Origin: Methanosarcina acetivorans C2A
GTDB lineage: Archaea > Halobacteriota > Methanosarcinia > Methanosarcinales > Methanosarcinaceae
Reading direction: 5' to 3'
Length of the DNA: 64,000 nucleotides
Assembly: GCF_000007345.1 (NCBI RefSeq)
Contig: NC_003552.1
Location: 5,022,001-5,086,000, forward strand
Shown: positions 19,469-27,498 of the stretch, in pieces
Numbering within the stretch: position 1 is the first letter of the stretch
Layout: each line of letters opens with the position of its first letter
The notes under the pieces: model-generated
What the model was told of the DNA's origin: nothing
Seen by the model: only the letters and a program-made list of their open reading frames with translations
The model's database searches: none
Translations under genes and position numbers: made by a program

Positions 19469-20500
19469 AAAGCTCACCTGGAACAGCTTACCGAACCTCC
19501 ACTTTTCATTGCCACCATCCTTGAGGTAAACGGGGAAATTGCCCTTATCAGGCAGCACGGCAACAACCAGGAAGTCCTCACGCAGATCCCGGAAGAGTGC
19601 CTCGGAAAAATAGAGCCCGGAATGAGGGTTGCCGTAAACGGAGCTTACTCGATTATCTCCATAGTAAGCAGGGCTGCCGATGTGAGAGCCCAGGTTATGG
19701 AGCTGATCAACTCCCCAGGTGTGGACTACAGCATGATTGGCGGGCTTGATGACGTGCTCCAGGAAGTCCGGGAAAGCGTGGAACTCCCGCTTACCGAACC
19801 CGAGCTTTTCGAGGATCTGGGAATCGAACCACCTTCCGGTGTCCTGCTCCACGGCGCTCCGGGTACGGGAAAGACCCTGATTGCAAAAGCCATAGCCTCT
19901 CAGGCAAAAGCCACCTTCATCCGGATGTCAGGTTCCGATCTCGTCCAGAAGTTCGTCGGAGAAGGCTCAAGGCTCGTCAAGGACATCTTCCAGCTTGCAA
20001 GGGACAAGTCCCCAAGCATCCTCTTCATAGACGAAATCGATGCAGTAGGCAGTATGAGAACATATGACGGGACCAGCGGTTCAGCCGAGGTAAACAGGAC
20101 AATGCTTCAGCTCCTTGCCGAGATGGACGGCTTTGACCCGAAAGGCAATGTAAAAGTAGTTGCGGCAACCAACAGGATTGACTTGCTTGACCCCGCCCTT
20201 CTCAGGCCCGGCAGGTTTGACAGGTCGATTGAAGTCCCACTTCCTGACGAGAAGGGCAGGGTTGAGATCCTGAAGATCCACACCCGTAAGATGAAACTTG
20301 CCGATGATGTGGACTTTGAGAAGCTTGCAAAGGTTCTGACAGGAAAGAGCGGAGCAGAGATCAGCGTAATTGTCAAAGAAGCCGGGATCTTTGTCCTGCG
20401 CAGGCGCGGCAAAGAGATTACCATGGCGGACTTCATGAAAGCTTACGAAAAGGTCGTAAACGTGCAGGAACCCACCATTCCTCAGGCCATGTTCGTATAA
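19469..20500 (+). pseudogene. pan: Proteasome-activating nucleotidase, C-terminal fragment (OB and AAA ATPase domains)
   Basis: Carries the remaining 343 codons of PAN: the OB domain (PPLFIATILEVNGEIALI), Walker A GAPGTGKTL, Walker B ILFIDEIDAVG, the second region of homology RPGRFDRSIEV, and a tail ending QAMFV, where the usual HbYX 20S-docking motif appears with Phe in place of Tyr. The first in-frame ATG is at 19622, inside the OB domain. The fragment keeps the whole ATPase module but lacks the coiled coil, so a normal PAN hexamer is not expected. Sequence is otherwise undamaged, suggesting a recent disruption. Confidence 0.92.
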
Positions 20501-20744
20501 TCACCATTTAGAAGTAGCTTTTGAAACTGTCATCACCTGGTCTGCCAAACTAAAAACGATAAGCAAGCAACCATTGAACAGAAGGAATTTATCCTATAGT
20601 TCTCTGCCGGGAAAGGTAAACACCCTCCCGGTTGCTTCAAATTTTTTTAAAAAGCAGTCGAAAGGTTTATATTTTATAAATTACTTGAAGATATGCTGCC
20701 TGAGAGGCAAAGCATAATAGTAATGTTTTATATAATAACGAAAG

Positions 20745-20819
20745 GCTCCGATAGTGTAGCTCGGCCAATCATTCAGGACTCTCACTCCTGCGACTGGGGT
20801 TCAAATCCCCATCGGAGCA
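20745..20819 (+). tRNA. tRNA-Glu (anticodon CTC)
   Basis: The 75-nt sequence folds as a cloverleaf: acceptor GCTCCGA (20745-20751) pairs with TCGGAGC (20812-20818), discriminator A at 20819. The anticodon stem CAGGA/TCCTG encloses CTCTCAC with anticodon CTC. The T-arm is GGGGTTCAAATCCCC. No CCA is encoded. A T-rich run at about 20824-20833 should end the transcript. It marks the left border of the accessory island. Confidence 0.96.
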
Positions 20820-20935
20820 TACATACCTTTTTTTCTCAAAAAGGATAATCCTTTAGATGCCGAAAATATTTTTTTTATATAAATTTAACTCTAGCATCTG
20901 GCAGCTGCAGGAGCCAATTTTTTAACACAAAAGGG

Positions 20936-21262
20936 CTAAGGTTTAACTCCAAGTTGGGGAATACATTTTAAATAAGCTGCCTTCAACTCATCCAATTCGA
21001 TGTGATTATAAATATCGACAGCTTCATTCATCGAATCACCGCGTAACTTTTTGATAAAGGAAATATCCATACCTGAACGCCTCAACCAGGTAGTAAACCA
21101 ATGTCTTGTACAGCGGGTAGTAAACTTCTGATCCAGATGACCACCAGGAACATGAAGGCCGTTTTTTTCAGCAGACCTGGTAATAACAGTATAGATAACA
21201 TTTCTATTGATTCTACGACCATTCTGAAGCCCTACAAACAAAGCTTTTTCATTACCTGAACA
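20936..21262 (-). pseudogene. Truncated tyrosine integrase (C-terminal fragment, duplicate of the gene at 22148)
   Basis: About 110 codons nearly identical to the C-terminal third of the full integrase at 22148-23044, including FTTRCTRHWFTTWLRRSG and the catalytic tyrosine region AVDIYNHIELDEL. A few substitutions are present (for example Arg for His before CTR, which changes a catalytic position). Homology stops near 21262; the first 15 codons of the open frame beyond it are unrelated. It lacks the N-terminal domain and first catalytic arginine, so it cannot be active alone. Confidence 0.88.
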
Positions 21263-21453
21263 GATGCACATAAAAACAGTATCATTAACAGTTATATTCT
21301 CTAACATTAACAGTTATATTCTCTAACCAAAGGAAAGCCTTGAAGATCCAGATTAACCAAGTCTGCTGTAGAAAGAGAATGCTACACAGCTATAAATAAA
21401 GTCATTGAAATATATCTAATAAAAAAGTTAAAAACCAAAAGGGGCAAAACCTA

Positions 21454-21672
21454 ATGAAAGAGTTTACCGTCTTAATCGAACAGGACGAAAATGGAATTTA
21501 CGTGGCTTCAGTTCCAGAACTTCCAGGATGCCATACACAAGCTGAAACGCTTGACGAATTAAACAGAAGAATAAAAGAGGCAATAGAACTTTACCTTGAA
21601 GTTGAAGCCGAGAAAGAGGAAGAAAGTCATCTTGATTTCATCGGAATACAGAAAGTTAAAGTTGAGGTTTGA
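21454..21672 (+). CDS. hicB: HicB-family antitoxin
   Basis: 72 residues with the HicB partial RNase-H-like fold: KEFTVLIEQDENGIYVASVPELPGCHTQAETLDE followed by NRRIKEAIELYLEVEAEKE. HicB neutralises HicA and often represses the operon; this short form lacks the C-terminal DNA-binding extension found in some homologues. Antitoxin precedes toxin here, with the TGA stop directly abutting the hicA ATG, so the two are translationally coupled. It lies between two copies of the integrase 3' end. Confidence 0.92.
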   Translation: MKEFTVLIEQDENGIYVASVPELPGCHTQAETLDELNRRIKEAIELYLEVEAEKEEESHLDFIGIQKVKVEV

Positions 21673-21915
21673 ATGAGTAAAATATTACCTCTTCCTGCAA
21701 AAAAAGTTGTAAAAGCACTTGAAAATATAGGTTTCGAGCAGATAAGGCAGAAGGGTAGTCACTTATTTTTACGGCATCCAGATGGAAGGACCACTATAGT
21801 CCCAATGCACCCGACAGAAAAAATCGGAAGTGGAATGATCAATAAAATAATAAAAGATGCAAAAATTACACGGAATGAATGGATTGAATTGATAAATAGA
21901 CTTATTCTTTTCTAA
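21673..21915 (+). CDS. hicA: HicA-family mRNA interferase toxin
   Basis: 80 residues with the dsRBD-like HicA fold: LPAKKVVKALENIGFEQIRQ, then KGSHLFLRHPDGRTTIVPMH with the active-site histidine in GSH. HicA toxins cleave mRNA independently of the ribosome and are held in check by HicB. The gene begins at the base after the hicB stop. The C-terminal end (NEWIELINRLILF) is slightly longer than minimal HicA. Confidence 0.92.
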   Translation: MSKILPLPAKKVVKALENIGFEQIRQKGSHLFLRHPDGRTTIVPMHPTEKIGSGMINKIIKDAKITRNEWIELINRLILF

Positions 21916-21960
21916 AAAATAAAAAAGTTAGGGCATCACAACCCCGGATACAAAGATTTC

Positions 21961-22138
21961 GTATCCTCTTCAAAATTAGCGGTAAATTTTCCAGCCGAAC
22001 AAATACTTAAACGATAAATTCGTAAAGTTTGCGGCTTAAATAGGGTGCATACACGTGATTCCACATCTCATCCAATTAATTTAATTTCGCTCAAACCCGT
22101 GGAATTCACGTTGCTACCCCTGAATTTGAAGAGGATAC
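21961..22138. repeat. Nested inverted repeats downstream of the full integrase gene
   Basis: Outer arms GTATCCTCTTCAAA (21961-21974) and TTTGAAGAGGATAC (22125-22138) are perfect 14-bp inverted copies. Inner arms ACGTGATTCCAC (22053-22064) and GTGGAATTCACGT (22099-22111) match with a one-base gap. The structure ends 10 bp before the integrase stop codon. It could be a recombinase arm/core region or a bidirectional terminator between hicA and int. Confidence 0.75.
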
Positions 22139-22147
22139 ACAAAAAGG

Positions 22148-23044
22148 CTAAGGTTTAACTCCAAGTTGCGGAATACATTTTAAATAATCTGCCTTCAATT
22201 CATCCAATTCGATGTGATTATAAATATCGACAGCTTCATTCATCGAATCACCGCGTAACTTTTTGATAAAGGAAATATCCATACCTGAACGCCTCAACCA
22301 GGTAGTAAACCAATGTCTTGTACAGTGGGTAGTAAACTTCTGATCCAGATGACCACCAGGAACATGAAGGCCGTTTTTTTCAGCAGATCTGGTAATAACA
22401 TTATAGATAACATTTCTATTGATTCTACAGCCATTCTGAAGCCCTACAAACAGAGCTTTTTCATTATCTGACCTTTCACTAAGATAAGCTTCTAAAAAGG
22501 CCTTAGTCTCAAGGTCAAAGAACACTGTCCTGTTAGACCTTTTAGCCGTAGGCTTAAGGTAAACTGTCAACCCGTCAAGATCCAAGTCCTCACGGTCCAG
22601 AGTAATAAGCTCATTTCTCCGGAGGCCAGTTTTAGCCAGGAAGAGAATAATGGTCCTATAAACAAGTTCATCCGGCTCATCTACAAGAAGAGCCATATCC
22701 TCAACAGAAATCAATTTTCTAGATTCACTTTCATAAAACTTCTTATAAGTACGCATATAGCGCTTTCGAAATGAAGGAACAAGATTTTTATCAATCCTAC
22801 CCTCGAAAACCAGATAATCATAAAAAGTATTCAAACTCGAAAAATACCCATTACATGTAGAAGCACTATACTTTTTTTCATCCCTGATATGAACAAGAAA
22901 ACGTTTCAAATCATCATAATCAGAATCTATAGAATGCAATTCCAAAAAATACCGAATACAGCTAACATAATAATCTACAGTTCTGGAAGAAAAACCCCTA
23001 CAACTACAATCTAAAGAAAAAGATGATAGTATTTCTGAAGACAT
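22148..23044 (-). CDS. Tyrosine recombinase/integrase (XerA/phage-integrase type)
   Basis: 298 residues. An N-terminal SAM-like core-binding domain (about 1-110: RTVDYYVSCIRYFLELH) is followed by the catalytic domain with Arg in KTGLRRNELITL, the HxxR box in TTHCTRHWFTTWL, and the nucleophile Tyr in AVDIYNHIELDEL. It should cut and join DNA at an attachment site, likely mobilising the island next to the tRNA-Glu gene or resolving multimers. Its 3' third is duplicated at 20936. ATG start; no clear ribosome site. Confidence 0.9.
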   Translation of the reverse strand: MSSEILSSFSLDCSCRGFSSRTVDYYVSCIRYFLELHSIDSDYDDLKRFLVHIRDEKKYSASTCNGYFSSLNTFYDYLVFEGRIDKNLVPSFRKRYMRTYKKFYESESRKLISVEDMALLVDEPDELVYRTIILFLAKTGLRRNELITLDREDLDLDGLTVYLKPTAKRSNRTVFFDLETKAFLEAYLSERSDNEKALFVGLQNGCRINRNVIYNVITRSAEKNGLHVPGGHLDQKFTTHCTRHWFTTWLRRSGMDISFIKKLRGDSMNEAVDIYNHIELDELKADYLKCIPQLGVKP

Positions 23045-23216
23045 AATGAATCAAAAATAGTAAAACAAATATTTCAAATATTACGCTATTAACTAAAATA
23101 AAAAATGACGGTTAAAAATAAAGAGAATATACGTGTAAATTTGCAGGTTTATATCAGGTCTCTAAATATTGCTCTCAGGATATGTTTTTAAAAAAAGATA
23201 AGATAAAGATAGCAGA

Positions 23217-23450
23217 TTAGCTAATTTTCACTGGCTTTATATCACTTTGCTGAAGGTCGGCTTTAACTTTTTTATTTTTCGTCCTGTGATAAACTGCCAA
23301 CGCTGCGGAGGTAAGGGCAATTCCAAGACCGATATATACACCTGTGTCGAATCCGGCAGATACCTTCATTATTGCAAATCCAGCTAATGCAGAAAGCGCG
23401 AGTATAAGCATTGTTTTATCACTTGCTTTAATTTCTTCAATTAGGTTCAT
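23217..23450 (-). CDS. Small two-helix membrane protein
   Basis: 77 residues from ATG 23450 (MNLIEEIKASDKTMLILALS). Two hydrophobic segments (about TMLILALSALAGFAIMKVSAG and GVYIGLGIALTSAALAVYH) are followed by a lysine-rich tail. No family recognised. It overlaps the end of the ribbon-helix-helix gene upstream by 14 bp, so the two are coupled. An open frame extends to 23465 but that start is less likely. Confidence 0.65.
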   Translation of the reverse strand: MNLIEEIKASDKTMLILALSALAGFAIMKVSAGFDTGVYIGLGIALTSAALAVYHRTKNKKVKADLQQSDIKPVKIS

Positions 23451-23580
23451 TTTGAGAAACTCCATACATCTTTTTTATAGCAAATCTTATGGCTTCTGAA
23501 TTACTTTTAAACTGTTTGAACGGTCCAGTAACCGAGTCAAGCAGTTTGAGAGATTCTTGATCTAGATAAATACTTGACAT
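23437..23580 (-). CDS. Ribbon-helix-helix type small protein (47 aa)
   Basis: 47 residues: MSSIYLDQESLKLLDSVTG, then a polar stretch and NSEAIRFAIKKMYGVSQ. The pattern of a short beta strand followed by two helices with a basic second helix is that of a CopG/Arc-like DNA-binding domain. It overlaps the small membrane protein gene. Likely a regulator, possibly of its own operon; inferred from the fold alone. Confidence 0.6.
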   Translation of the reverse strand: MSSIYLDQESLKLLDSVTGPFKQFKSNSEAIRFAIKKMYGVSQNEPN

Positions 23581-24161
23581 ATTTTATATATGTATTAGGT
23601 GTAATATATATAACTTACATTTTCTACTGTGCAAAGTCATAGAGAACCACTATACATATAATAATTTACAAATGCATATAGATGTAGCTCGAAAACCCTA
23701 TTGCTGCAAAGACCATACCAAAGCCTGCAGGACCAGGGTTTAAGCCAAAATGATATAGGCGGACTAATAGGTATCAAGAGACAGACTGCAAGCAGCTGGA
23801 ATATCTTCAAACCAAAAAAAAGTGAATGCTGAAGCAGTCAAACAAGCAAAGAAGGCAAGGACAAAAATAAACAAGACAACTAAAGCAAACAAAAAAATTC
23901 GCTCGCGACGGCAAACCCCCCGGCTCTTAATCAACCGAGGACAAGGAAGAAGCCGACAACGATTTGAGAATACCTAATTGTCTTTAATTCTGGCAATATT
24001 TATATGAGATATGAGGAAATCGATATCAGGAAAAGTGGTTTTTTTGTATAACCGGAAATCTGAATCGGTTGACGTTGTATATCAATTACAGACTTTAACA
24101 TTTCATACATAGAAAAATCAATATCTATCGACCATACAGACCAAATACATAAAGAGGTTAC
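23581..24161. other. Gene-free stretch between divergent small operons
   Basis: 580 bp with no supported gene. It separates two divergent transcription units, each starting with a ribbon-helix-helix protein, and should hold both promoters: TATA-like runs flank 23581-23625 and 24108-24140. A short GC-rich patch (CCCCCCGGCTC, about 23918) stands out from the AT-rich surroundings. Confidence 0.4.
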
Positions 24162-24599
24162 ATGAGTACAGAGATGTCAACCGTTATCGATGAAAAAAAG
24201 CGGATCAATGCGGAAATTCCAATGAATTTGTATCAGAAAATCGAAGCTACAGGATACAAGACAACTGAGGCGATAGTTAAGGGTTTTGAAAAACTGCTGG
24301 AAGAAGATGGAGACTCCAACTTTGATGAGCAGATAAAACAAATGGAAAATAAAATATTAGCTGCAAATAGCAGGACAGAAGCAAAGGTAAGGCAGATCTC
24401 AGAGCTCTCAAGCTGGATTGAGGAAAAGGATAGGTTAATTTCTAGCCTGGATGCCAGGATCCGGAAATTAACAGCCCCGAAACAAAAGACCTGGCCTCAT
24501 TATATTGCAGGCATCAGTACTTTTCAGATATGGTCTATAGGGTTCAGTTTTTTGTTAGGCATGCTGTTTATGAGTGCATATTTTTATTATTACATATGA
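24162..24599 (+). CDS. Ribbon-helix-helix protein with coiled coil and C-terminal membrane anchor
   Basis: 145 residues. The N-terminal part (KKRINAEIPMNLYQKIEATG, then KTTEAIVKGFEKLL) looks like a ribbon-helix-helix DNA-binding domain. A central coiled coil follows (EQIKQMENKILAANSRTEAK onward), and the last 25 residues (IWSIGFSFLLGMLFMSAYFYYY) form a single membrane helix. A DNA-binding head tied to the membrane would suit replicon segregation or a membrane-linked regulator; this is inference. I do not recognise a characterised family. ATG follows AAAGAGGTTAC. Confidence 0.7.
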   Translation: MSTEMSTVIDEKKRINAEIPMNLYQKIEATGYKTTEAIVKGFEKLLEEDGDSNFDEQIKQMENKILAANSRTEAKVRQISELSSWIEEKDRLISSLDARIRKLTAPKQKTWPHYIAGISTFQIWSIGFSFLLGMLFMSAYFYYYI

Positions 24600-24611
24600 C
24601 GGGGATAGAAA

Positions 24612-24743
24612 ATGGCAATAAACTGGAAAAAAATAAACGTCCCTGGAACTCAAGAAAACCCTTGTAATGACGAAAAAGAACGGATGAAGAAAAGTAAAGC
24701 CGGATATATCGGAGGGCATAAGAGAAGGACAAAGAGAGGATAA
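24612..24743 (+). CDS. Small basic protein (43 aa)
   Basis: 43 codons starting 12 bp after the preceding gene, MAINWKKINVPGTQENPC to AGYIGGHKRRTKRG. It is rich in Lys/Arg with a basic tail. No family recognised. Close spacing and a GGGGATAG ribosome site suggest that it is translated, but its size leaves real doubt. Confidence 0.45.
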   Translation: MAINWKKINVPGTQENPCNDEKERMKKSKAGYIGGHKRRTKRG

Positions 24744-25388
24744 ACAGCCCTTGAAAATGAAACTTGCAGGTCTGGATCCGGAGGAAGGCCTTCCAGGGAA
24801 GCTTCACTTCCTTTGCCTTCCTACTTTCTTTTCCTGGATCTGGAGGAAGGCCTTCCAATCGGCAGCTTCAGCAGTCTTTCCGGGAAGATCCCTGCAGGCC
24901 CAGGCCCCGGAAGACTCCAAAGGCAGACAGCCCTTAGAGTACCTTAGCGGAACGGGCTTTAAAATCTGCTCCGGTTCTTTCGTGGGAAGAATTTTTCAAT
25001 AAATGGAGGAATGGCTAATGAGTGAATACAGATGCTTCCTTCCTTTTTCTCTTTCCTACATACACAGGTTTTAAGGTAAAACCTGTGCATAATCCACAGA
25101 GCAAATTTACAGAGACCAAGGTACTCTACCTATGCTTCATCAAAGAGGCTTTTAGTTATTCATAAGATCTTATCGAAAAAATAAGAAAGCTATATAGAGT
25201 TCTTATACATATAGGATTTACGCATTTGAGGTACAAAATCAAATTCAATAGGCTTCATGGTTAAATTTGTGTTTTATACAGTTAAGGGTTTAATGCTATT
25301 GATTTCTCAGTTCAACCACGTAAGTCCTAACATAGTAAGATCTGGTTGAATTGATAGGCTAATACGTTTAAAAGAGGATGGGGTATTT
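24744..25388. other. Spacer with GC-rich palindromic repeats
   Basis: No gene supported. The first 200 bp hold two copies of a repeat centred on the palindrome GGAAGGCCTTCC (24783-24794 and 24845-24856); an open frame running through them (24751-25002) has repeat-derived composition and is rejected. The rest, up to 25388, is AT-rich and should include the promoter of the HEPN-like gene. Confidence 0.5.
24772..24857 (+). repeat. Palindromic repeat family, two copies
   Basis: CTGGATCCGGAGGAAGGCCT (continuing TCCA) at 24772-24795 and a version with CTGG for CCGG at 24834-24857. A third copy is at 29641-29664. Each contains the 12-bp palindrome GGAAGGCCTTCC; copies one and three also share GGAAGCTTCACTTCC downstream. 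Confidence 0.85.
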
Positions 25389-26819
25389 ATGGACGAGTAC
25401 ACTGATAATATTTCGATTTCAAAATTAAATATAATGGCCTTTAGTTGTTCAATTGTTGATGGAGAATATCTAGAAATTATTATACGTGATTTTAATCCTA
25501 ACGATTGCACGAATGTCAGATATAGCATATTTAAGATAGATGACGATTACACAAATTGGTATTTTACAGAGGATAGTAGAATTTCACAAGAAGATAACAT
25601 TGTTAAATTTAAATGCAACTTAAAAAATTCTCTAAAAAAGGGATTTTACGGTCTTAGTCAATTAAAATTTTATAACCCTATGACTCAACCAATTTCTTAT
25701 CCAATGTATACTAACGTTAATGATTTTGATCTTGTATTATTTGAGATAAGAGTAGTCGATGAAACTCCTCATACACCTCAAGAATTATCCATAAAATATA
25801 ATGAAATAATTAAAAAAAGAAATGAAGAGTTCTTAAGTGGTTTTGGATGTTCGTCACAGGAAGAAGGCATGAAAGAATACAGAGGCCTTGTTTTTGTTAA
25901 AGACTGTTTACTTAAAACACAAATGAAACTTGATCGTTATCAAATTATTCCATCAGGTTATTTACCATATTTTGATGAAATCAACAAAATTCTTTCATCT
26001 ATTAAAGGGATTAATTTAAATTTAGAACATTTGTGTGATAAGACTAAAAAGGATCAATTTCTGAACGCTCAGCCAGTTTTTGTCGCTGATTTTCCCAAGG
26101 TTATTGCTCCTTCGATTGAGGAAGCTACCAAGCTAATAGGACAAGAAGTTAAGTCTTTATCGGATTTATTGTCAATTCAACGTTCAAGCTATGGTTCAAT
26201 TTTCGGTATAATAGTCATAGATTTGGCAGAGGGTAAAACTCTTTCCACTATCCCAATTCCCTCATATAGAGGTAACTTAGTAGGCGGAATGCTATCTGGT
26301 GAAATTCCTCAACAAATTAGACAGCGAATGAATAAAATTAGAAACAATTCCCAATATCAATTATATCTGTCACTTTATACTGATATTTTGCGTGAAGAAA
26401 GACCAGATTTTCAGATTTTCAGATGTTGGAACCTTTTAGAAACGATTGCACGCTCAAAAAATTATATAGGACAACCATTGCTTGATATTCATGGTAACCA
26501 AATTGAGAATAGGAAAGGTAAGCCAAGATTTATTCGAGATGACGCTGAAGAATTAGTTACTGAACTTATTAGACAAACCTATATCTCTTATAACTTTAGC
26601 AATTTAGCCAATATACTGCAAGATGGGAGTGTAAGCATTTGGTACAGGCGTAGAAATTGCACAGCTCATCGTGGAGGTTGTTTCCATAGTGATCCAATTT
26701 ACTGCGATAGAACAAAACAAAAATTCATTGATTGTAAACAAGATCATGATAACGGCTATGTTAAATTGGAAAATATATTTCTAGCATTAAAAATGGTCAT
26801 TATTAATGAGCTTAGGTGA
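25389..26819 (+). CDS. Hypothetical protein with C-terminal HEPN-like R-N-x3-H motif (476 aa)
   Basis: I do not recognise the N-terminal 300 residues as a named family. In the C-terminal part, WYRRRNCTAHRGGC (W418 to C431) contains Arg422-Asn423 and His427, the R-polar-x3-H signature of HEPN ribonucleases, set within a helical region (FRCWNLLETIARSKNY; DDAEELVTELIRQTYIS) as in HEPN domains. The gene is clearly more AT-rich than core neighbours (many AAT, AAA, ATT and TTA codons), is monocistronic, and lies among mobile elements. A defence or toxin role is plausible but inferred; no antitoxin partner is adjacent. Confidence 0.65.
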   Translation: MDEYTDNISISKLNIMAFSCSIVDGEYLEIIIRDFNPNDCTNVRYSIFKIDDDYTNWYFTEDSRISQEDNIVKFKCNLKNSLKKGFYGLSQLKFYNPMTQPISYPMYTNVNDFDLVLFEIRVVDETPHTPQELSIKYNEIIKKRNEEFLSGFGCSSQEEGMKEYRGLVFVKDCLLKTQMKLDRYQIIPSGYLPYFDEINKILSSIKGINLNLEHLCDKTKKDQFLNAQPVFVADFPKVIAPSIEEATKLIGQEVKSLSDLLSIQRSSYGSIFGIIVIDLAEGKTLSTIPIPSYRGNLVGGMLSGEIPQQIRQRMNKIRNNSQYQLYLSLYTDILREERPDFQIFRCWNLLETIARSKNYIGQPLLDIHGNQIENRKGKPRFIRDDAEELVTELIRQTYISYNFSNLANILQDGSVSIWYRRRNCTAHRGGCFHSDPIYCDRTKQKFIDCKQDHDNGYVKLENIFLALKMVIINELR

Positions 26820-27410
26820 TCTATTGATAGATAAAACGTTGGGGTTTGGTAACGATTTGTTCTTTTAAGCACCACTTAATAAACCCAGTATCAAGCTAAA
26901 GCGATAAAAAGTAATAGAAGATCCAGTTCAACTATTTTGTGTCAAATGGTTTAATTTTGACATATCGCTTATTGTCATCGGTTTTGCGGGGATTTTTTCC
27001 AAAGGAAACCATTCCTTATAAATTGATTTTTCAAATAAATATAGCAGCTGTTGGGCTTATACTTCTTCTAAGATTATTTGATCTATGAAAAATCTACATT
27101 TAACATTATTTTCCGGAAAATAGCCTTTCAAAAATTTCCTTAAAAAACACTATCAATAGACACTCTTAAAACGTGCATATGTGTTTCTTTATGTTTTTTT
27201 GCATTCATCCTGCTACCAGCAGGAGGAAACAAGTTTATTCTTATATGAGATAGAACGATCATGTTTTCTGACACATAGGATAAAACGAGGTACTCCGGGA
27301 TTCAAGCCCCATTTTAATCTAAAATTAGTGTAACTGATCTTATTTTTTATGTTTTTTTGCGTGCAATCGTCTTACTATCTATGCATTTCTTCCTGAAAGA
27401 AATTCCTGGA
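26820..27410. other. Gene-free AT-rich stretch before IS21
   Basis: 590 bp without a supported gene. Contains a small perfect hairpin CCTGCT-ACC-AGCAGG near 27208-27222 and two copies of TATGTTTTTTTGC (about 27190 and 27347). Confidence 0.45.
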
Positions 27411-27498
27411 TGTCAAGGGCGGTTAAGAATCTTCCAATTTCGGCGGTTTAAAAACTTCCAATTCTCAATCCTTGTGAAAAGTTCGAGGATTGTAGATA

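Noticed and set aside
20745-24160. Duplication of the tRNA-Glu 3' end as an attL/attR pair for the integrase
   Set aside because: I searched by eye for the T-arm/acceptor sequence (CCCCATCGGAGC) downstream in the island and found no second copy, so tRNA integration is not demonstrated.
24751-25002. Open frame through the palindromic repeats
   Set aside because: Its sequence is largely the repeat unit and low-complexity flanks; a similar frame at 29604-29831 arises from the third copy in the same way.
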